From Verrucomicrobiota bacterium (lineage in GTDB: Bacteria; Verrucomicrobiota; Verrucomicrobiia; Limisphaerales; UBA9464): a DNA stretch of 40,510 bases. Shown here piece after piece: positions 33,459 to 40,510 of the stretch. How positions within the stretch are numbered: the first letter of the stretch is position 1; each line of letters starts with the position of its first letter. Both the position numbers and the translations under genes were made by a program. Below the pieces are notes generated by a model, which saw nothing but the letters and a program-made list of their open reading frames with translations, did no database searches and was not told the DNA's origin. The stretch spans positions 1-40,510 of the forward strand of contig JARXAF010000081.1 in assembly GCA_029865985.1 (NCBI GenBank), in the 5' to 3' direction.

Positions 33459-34574
33459 ATGGATGCTCTCACCAACGCCTACCATCCGCCCCGAGTCTCC
33501 CGGGCAGCCTTGGCGTTGGCAGCGGGCCTGCAGGCCAGTGGGGCTGTGGATCCGATGGCGAACGCCCCGAAGGCCATTCCTTACCCGGACCATTCCCGGT
33601 TGCTGGAAGTTCGGGATGCCTCCGGCTCCGTTCGTCCGGTGAACCATCCGGCCGACTGGGCGGAACGGGCTTCGCACATCCGGGCGGGTCTTCAGCAGGC
33701 CATGGGTCCGCTGCCCGGCGCGGCAGCCCGGGTCCCGCTCGACCTGGAGGAGTGTGGCGAGACTCCCTCGGGAAAGTACCTGCGCCGCAAAATCCGATTC
33801 ACCCCGGAACTCGGCGACCGGGTGCCTGCTTGGCTGCTCATCCCTCACGGTCTACGGCACCGGGCGCCGGCCATGCTCTGCCTGCATCAGACCACCGACA
33901 TGGGCAAGGACGAGCCCGCCGGCTTGGGTGGCCGTGCGTCGCTGCATTACGCCCATGAACTGGCTGAGCGCGGTTATGTGTGCCTCGTTCCGGATTACCC
34001 CTCCTTCGGCGAATACCCCTACGATTTCGCCAAGCAGGGGGCGCACCATGCCAGCGGCTCCATCAAGGCCGTCTGGAACAACTTGCGTGCGGTGGATCTT
34101 CTGGAGTCGTTGCCGCAGGTGGATGCCGGGCGCATGGGCGTCATCGGCCATTCCCTCGGAGGGCACAATGCGCTCTTCACCGCTGTTTTTGATTCCCGCT
34201 TGAAGGCCGTCGTGACCAGTTGTGGGTTCACTCCATTTCATCACTACTACGGCGGCAAGGTGGCCGGTTGGACCAGTGATCGGTACATGCCTCGAATCCG
34301 GACGGTCTATGGCAATGACGCCCATCGGATTCCGTTCGACTTCTACGAGGTCCTAGGAGCCATCGCTCCGCGGGGGGTGTTTTCGAACTCACCGGTCCGG
34401 GACGACAATTTCGAAATAACCGGCGTTCGCAAGGCATTCGCGGCAGCGGCTCCGGTGTTTGCTCTGCACGCGGCAGAATCACGCCTGGTGCTCAGGACGC
34501 CGGATTCCGGGCATGATTTCCCGGAGGCCGAGCGCCAGGCAGCCTATGCGTGGCTGGACAGTGTTTTGCGCTGA
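33459..34574 (+). CDS. Exported alpha/beta hydrolase (acetyl-xylan-esterase-like)
   Basis: This is a 371-residue hydrolase. The nucleophile elbow GHSLGG places the catalytic serine at about 232, an acid residue lies in the RDDNFE loop (about 315-316) and the histidine in SGHDFP (about 352). An N-terminal stretch with Arg-Val-Ser-Arg and a hydrophobic AALALAAGLQASGA run looks like a signal peptide. Family resemblance is to dienelactone-hydrolase/acetyl-xylan-esterase-type enzymes common in PVC bacteria. Start ATG 33459 was chosen over ATG 33417, because the latter begins inside the end of the terminator T-tract. The substrate is unknown. A repeat element follows the stop. Confidence 0.82.
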   Translation: MDALTNAYHPPRVSRAALALAAGLQASGAVDPMANAPKAIPYPDHSRLLEVRDASGSVRPVNHPADWAERASHIRAGLQQAMGPLPGAAARVPLDLEECGETPSGKYLRRKIRFTPELGDRVPAWLLIPHGLRHRAPAMLCLHQTTDMGKDEPAGLGGRASLHYAHELAERGYVCLVPDYPSFGEYPYDFAKQGAHHASGSIKAVWNNLRAVDLLESLPQVDAGRMGVIGHSLGGHNALFTAVFDSRLKAVVTSCGFTPFHHYYGGKVAGWTSDRYMPRIRTVYGNDAHRIPFDFYEVLGAIAPRGVFSNSPVRDDNFEITGVRKAFAAAAPVFALHAAESRLVLRTPDSGHDFPEAERQAAYAWLDSVLR

Positions 34575-34591
34575 TCGGGAATGATTGGAGA

Positions 34592-34714
34592 TGGATCGGT
34601 CGCGCTGGCTTCGCCTTCTTCTGCAAGAGCTTCGTTATTCGCTCGGTCCGGGTCGCAACCAGGGGCCTCCCATCAGCCTGCGCCTCGCTCTTGCCTCGTC
34701 TTGCCAAAGAATCC
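34592..34714. repeat. Dispersed repeat, copy B
   Basis: This is the second copy of the element at 19798-19934, with 62 of the first 70 bases identical (34592-34661). It lies 17 bp after the hydrolase stop. A shorter tail block follows (34678-34714). The sequence CCAACGGAATCGTTCCA at 34735-34751 also recurs at 4406-4422 next to the GT21 stop, which may mark a further partial copy or be chance. The gap 34575-34830 contains no gene that I can support. Confidence 0.75.
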
Positions 34715-34830
34715 GTCATGTCATCCCTTTCCTCCCAACGGAATCGTTCCAACTGAACGAGAGGATAGCCCGAGCGGGGGAAGGGAATCTTGCTTGACCC
34801 AGGGGTGGCAGATCGCCGGGGATTGTCCGC

Positions 34831-35226
34831 ATGCCGTCCACCGATGACATCGCGCGGTTCGGTCGAAGGGTTCAAGATCTCCTTCAAGAGATCGGCCCGG
34901 CGGATTTGGTGGAAATCCTCGACGCCTATCTCATCGATACCCGCGGTCGGATGGAACGGTTGCCGTGCCTTTTGAGCGATCGGGATTGCCCGCATCTGGC
35001 CCGGTGTGCCCATTCCATCCAAGGAGGTTCATCCATCTTTGGCCTGCTCGATCTCGAACGGGCCGCTCTGGAGGTGGAATTGGCCGCAGGCCTGCCGGAG
35101 AGTCCTGATCTGTTCCGACTCATCGCCGCATTGCGGGATCGGTACGCGGATTTGGAACCCACACTGCAGGCCGCCCATGCCACCCTGGTGGCGAGTCTCC
35201 GAGGATCTGGACCATCGGCGGCATGA
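34831..35226 (+). CDS. Orphan Hpt (histidine phosphotransfer) domain protein
   Basis: This is a 131-residue helical protein. The core AHSIQGGSSIFGL (H61) matches the Hpt motif HxLKGSSxxxG, with glutamine replacing the usual lysine. Helices before and after (VEILDAYLIDTRGRMERL and LERAALEVELAAGL) fit a four-helix Hpt bundle. The histidine would receive phosphate from a receiver domain of a sensor kinase and pass it to a response regulator. No partner kinase or regulator lies in the window, so it is an orphan here. It converges on typA, with a terminator hairpin just after its stop. Confidence 0.82.
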   Translation: MPSTDDIARFGRRVQDLLQEIGPADLVEILDAYLIDTRGRMERLPCLLSDRDCPHLARCAHSIQGGSSIFGLLDLERAALEVELAAGLPESPDLFRLIAALRDRYADLEPTLQAAHATLVASLRGSGPSAA

Positions 35227-35253
35227 AAAAACCCGCCCCAGAAAGGGGCGGGT
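35225..35253 (-). terminator. Intrinsic terminator of typA (convergent gap)
   Basis: The stem ACCCGCCCC (35231-35239), loop AGAAA and GGGGCGGGT (35245-35253) form a perfect 9-bp hairpin. On the minus strand it is followed by a run of T complementary to the A-tract at 35225-35231. It therefore terminates typA transcription, while on the plus strand no T-tract follows the stem. Confidence 0.9.
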
Positions 35254-35308
35254 GAGAGGGACAAATCGACGTTTCGAAGGAAACCCGGTGATCCGCTGGT
35301 GCGAAAAA

Positions 35309-37144
<1,836 letters not shown>

Positions 37145-37319
37145 AATGGCCGTTTCCCTCCAGTAGGGCCGGTCAGAATGCCGGCCGGGGGACAAACGTC
37201 AAGGTGCAGGAAGCCTCACCGAGCGTTCGTGTCGGTGACAATACGATGACGGAGGACGGTGTTCCGCCGCCGTTCGGGTGAGTTTTGATGGGTAAAATTC
37301 GGTCTACTGCGACGCGTTT

Positions 37320-38114
37320 TCAGCTGTTGTCGCCGTCGAGCAGGCCGCCCAAGCCGCCGAGAATGGAGCCTTCCTCGCGACGGCTTCCGCCTGCAGCGGG
37401 TGAGGCGGCGATGATTCGGTTGGCCAAGCGGCTCAGGGGCAGCGACTGGATCCAAATCTTGCCCGGGCCCTGCAGCGTGGCAAAAAAGAGGCCTTCTCCG
37501 CCGAAAAGGGCGGTTTTCACCTTGCCCACGTACTGGATGTCGAAGGCCACGGTGTTCTGGTAGGCCACGACGCATCCGGTGTCGACGCGCAGGGTCTCGC
37601 CTGGGGCCAGGACCTTTTCCATGAGCGTGCCGCCGGCGTGGACGAAGGCCCATCCGTCGCCTTGGAGGCGCTGCATGATGAAACCCTCACCACCAAAGAG
37701 GCCTGCCCCGAGCTTGCGTTGCAGGGCGATTCCCACGCTCACGCCCTTGGCGGCGCAGAGGAAAGAGTCCTTCTGGCAAATGAGTTCGCCACCGAGTTGA
37801 GCCAAGTTCACCGCGACGATCTTGCCCGGGTAGGGCGCTCCGAAGCCCACGCGGGACTTCCGAGGCGAGCGGTTCTGGAAGACGGTCATGAAAAGCGACT
37901 CACCGGTGAGCAGCCGCTTGCCGGCTCCGAGAAGGGCTCCCATGAATCCGCTTTGCTGGGAAGATCCGTCACCAAAGATGGTCTCCATCTCGATGCCCTC
38001 CTCCATGAACATCATGCCGCCGGCTTCGGCCACCACGGCTTCCATGGGGTCGAGTAGCACCTCGACATATTGAAGGTCATCTCCGCGGATCTCGTATTCG
38101 ATTTCGTGCATCAT
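37320..38114 (-). CDS. AIM24/TIGR00266-family protein
   Basis: This is a 264-residue cytoplasmic protein built from beta strands. It shows the family's repeated glycine-rich strands (GGMMFMEEGIEMETIFGDG, GLFGGEGFIMQRLQGDGWAFVHAGG, TALFGGEGLFFATLQGPGKIW). The C-terminus is Gly-rich (GSILGGLGGLLDGDNS), perhaps a protein-interaction tail. The function of the family is not established. Two adjacent ATG codons (38114 and 38111) could both start it. It is divergent from the aldo/keto reductase gene. Confidence 0.9.
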   Translation of the reverse strand: MMHEIEYEIRGDDLQYVEVLLDPMEAVVAEAGGMMFMEEGIEMETIFGDGSSQQSGFMGALLGAGKRLLTGESLFMTVFQNRSPRKSRVGFGAPYPGKIVAVNLAQLGGELICQKDSFLCAAKGVSVGIALQRKLGAGLFGGEGFIMQRLQGDGWAFVHAGGTLMEKVLAPGETLRVDTGCVVAYQNTVAFDIQYVGKVKTALFGGEGLFFATLQGPGKIWIQSLPLSRLANRIIAASPAAGGSRREEGSILGGLGGLLDGDNS

Positions 38115-38293
38115 GGCGTTCGGGGGGCAGGGATTGTGTCCGATTGTCCCCCTACGGAACTCCCGGTCGATCCCCGGGTCAAGTAGAGGTCCGTCACTCG
38201 GATTCCGACGGCGGGATCCGTCCGGACAAGAAGCACGGTTATCCGAGTGTCCAGGTTTGCCGTGTAAGACTGTCGAGGGCATCCTGCCCGCCC

Positions 38294-39475
38294 ATGAAGT
38301 ACCGTCGTTTTGGCCGGACCGGAATCCAGATGCCCGTCTTCTCGTGCGGTGGCATGCGCTACCAGCAGTCGTGGTCGGATATTCCGTGGGACCAGGTGCC
38401 TGCCGCCGGACAAGCCAATCTCGAGGCGACCATCGCGCGCTCCATGGAACTGGGCATCCATCACATCGAGACGGCCCGCGGCTACGGTTCTTCGGAAATG
38501 CAGCTGGGCCCCGTGCTGGCGAAGTATTCGCGCGAGTCGATGATCCTCCAGACCAAGGTCATGCCCAAGCCGACGGCGCAGGAGTTCCTCGAGACCTTCG
38601 AGACTTCCATGGCGTACTTGAAGCAAGACTACGTGGACCTGCTGTCCATCCATGGCATCAACAACCGCCAACACCTCGACGAAACGCTCCGCAAGGGCGG
38701 ATGCCTGGAGGTTTGCCGGAAGCTCCAACGCGAGGGGCGCGTGCGCCATGTGGGCTTCAGCACCCATGCGACGCCGGATGTGATCTCCGAGGCCATCCGC
38801 AGCGACGAGTTCGATTACGTCAACTTGCACTGGTACTTCGTGAACGACCTCAACCGCGTCTGCGTGGCCGAGGCGGCCCAGCGCGACATGGGAGTCTTCA
38901 TCATCAGTCCGAATGACAAGGGTGGGAAACTCTACCTCGAGTTGCCCAAGATGCGTTCGTTGTGTGCGCCATTGACGCCCATGCAGTTCAACGATCTCTA
39001 CTGCCTGGCCCGTCCGGAGGTGCATACGCTGTCGCTGGGTGCGGCCAAACCGTCCGATTTCGATGAGCACATCGCTGGCCTTCAGCACTACGAGCAGGCG
39101 GCCCAGACGGTGGAGTCCATCGACCGCCATTTGCGTGAAGAAATGGAACGCGTGCTGGGGTCGGAGTGGTGCCGCCGCTGGTGGGCCGGGCTTCCGGAAT
39201 TCGTGGCCGTGCCAGGCGAGGTCAATTTGGTGGAAATCCTCCGCATCTGGACCTATGCGAAGCCTCTGGAGCTGACCGAGTGGGCGAAGTTCCGCTACAA
39301 CATGCTGGGCAATGCCGATCACTGGTTCCCGGGCGAACACGTCGAGAAACTCGACTGGTCACGGCTCGACGAAGCGATCCGCCGCAGCCCGTTCGCTGAT
39401 CGTCTGGCTGGGATTCTTCGGGAAGCCCACGACCTGTTTCATGACGCTCCGGTCAAGCGTCTGAGCCAAAGCTGA
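38294..39475 (+). CDS. Aldo/keto reductase family protein
   Basis: This is a 393-residue (alpha/beta)8-barrel oxidoreductase with no signal peptide. Family landmarks are KYRRFGRTGIQMPVFSCGG, the catalytic tyrosine in ARGYGSSEMQLG (about Y64), a lysine at about 88 (TKVMP) and the histidine in DLLSIHGINN (about H120). The position normally held by aspartate, four to five residues before the tyrosine, is glutamate here (HIETARGY). It resembles the COG1453 group of predicted NAD(P)H oxidoreductases, but the C-terminal 4Fe-4S cysteine cluster of some members is not seen. The substrate is unknown. ATG 38294 is preferred over an upstream in-frame start at 38144. Confidence 0.87.
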   Translation: MKYRRFGRTGIQMPVFSCGGMRYQQSWSDIPWDQVPAAGQANLEATIARSMELGIHHIETARGYGSSEMQLGPVLAKYSRESMILQTKVMPKPTAQEFLETFETSMAYLKQDYVDLLSIHGINNRQHLDETLRKGGCLEVCRKLQREGRVRHVGFSTHATPDVISEAIRSDEFDYVNLHWYFVNDLNRVCVAEAAQRDMGVFIISPNDKGGKLYLELPKMRSLCAPLTPMQFNDLYCLARPEVHTLSLGAAKPSDFDEHIAGLQHYEQAAQTVESIDRHLREEMERVLGSEWCRRWWAGLPEFVAVPGEVNLVEILRIWTYAKPLELTEWAKFRYNMLGNADHWFPGEHVEKLDWSRLDEAIRRSPFADRLAGILREAHDLFHDAPVKRLSQS

Positions 39476-39497
39476 AGGGCGTCCGTATCGGTCTGCC

Positions 39498-40510
<1,013 letters not shown>

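Noticed and set aside
30995-33475. Very long open frame on the minus strand opposite the LamG giant gene (over 800 codons)
   Set aside because: It mirrors the repeated coding sequence on the plus strand. GC-rich codon bias keeps the opposite frame open, and the translation is low-complexity with no family resemblance.
34492-35022. Minus-strand frame through the second dispersed repeat
   Set aside because: It overlaps the hydrolase end and the Hpt gene, and comparison with copy A shows mostly amino-acid-changing differences, so the repeat is unlikely to encode a protein.

Overview
The window is about 40.5 kb of GC-rich bacterial chromosome. Gene content points to the PVC group, most likely Verrucomicrobiota: a DUF1549/DUF1553 cytochrome-like protein (PSD1) followed by a DUF1501 protein, secreted LamG-type giant proteins with a short C-terminal beta domain, S1 sulfatase, a ThuA-domain protein, a PQQ-type sugar dehydrogenase fused to cytochrome c, an M56/BlaI pair and a serine/threonine kinase. 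Few genes have a clear Shine-Dalgarno sequence. No rRNA, tRNA, CRISPR array, transposase or prophage gene was seen. The phylum call is an inference from family content only.

Layout. 1-4.4 kb (+): the tail of a probable esterase, a hairpin plus 13-bp tandem repeat, an S1 sulfatase, an HTH-MBL fusion protein coupled to a small secreted protein, and a rhomboid protease with an insert in its N-terminal region. 4.4-8.1 kb (-): a ceramide-glucosyltransferase/HpnI-like enzyme, PyrD and a lower-GC glycosyltransferase. 8.2-10.7 kb (+): a decayed FkbM-methyltransferase remnant and an MsbA-like ABC exporter. 10.8-15.6 kb (-): a soluble zinc-ribbon kinase, a ThuA protein and the dehydrogenase-diheme cytochrome fusion, divergent from a TonB-dependent receptor (15.75-17.9 kb, +). 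18-21 kb: RlmN (-), a PH-domain protein, a dispersed repeat and a two-gene unit with a nucleotidyltransferase-like protein. 21.1-23.5 kb: a BlaI-type repressor with a probable operator, and an M56 metallopeptidase whose C-terminus is a secretin-like domain. 23.6-24.1 kb (-): a YefM-YoeB toxin-antitoxin pair. 24.3-33.4 kb (+): PSD1, DUF1501 and a 1391-residue protein with four 237-residue LamG-like repeats, closed by a strong terminator. 33.4-35.2 kb (+): an alpha/beta hydrolase, a second copy of the dispersed repeat and an orphan Hpt protein. 35.3-40.5 kb: TypA and an AIM24 protein (-), an aldo/keto reductase (+) and the 3' part of a MacB-type permease (-).

How the parts may work together. 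Sulfatase, PSD1/DUF1501, LamG giant, esterase-like hydrolase, ThuA, sugar dehydrogenase and TonB receptor fit a lifestyle of taking up and oxidising complex, probably sulfated or acylated, polysaccharides. The glycosyltransferases, methyltransferase remnant and ABC exporter suggest envelope glycolipid or polysaccharide work. The most unusual locus is the BlaI/M56 pair: the membrane protease that would normally sense beta-lactam carries a secretin-like domain in place of the penicillin-binding sensor, so its signal is probably different.
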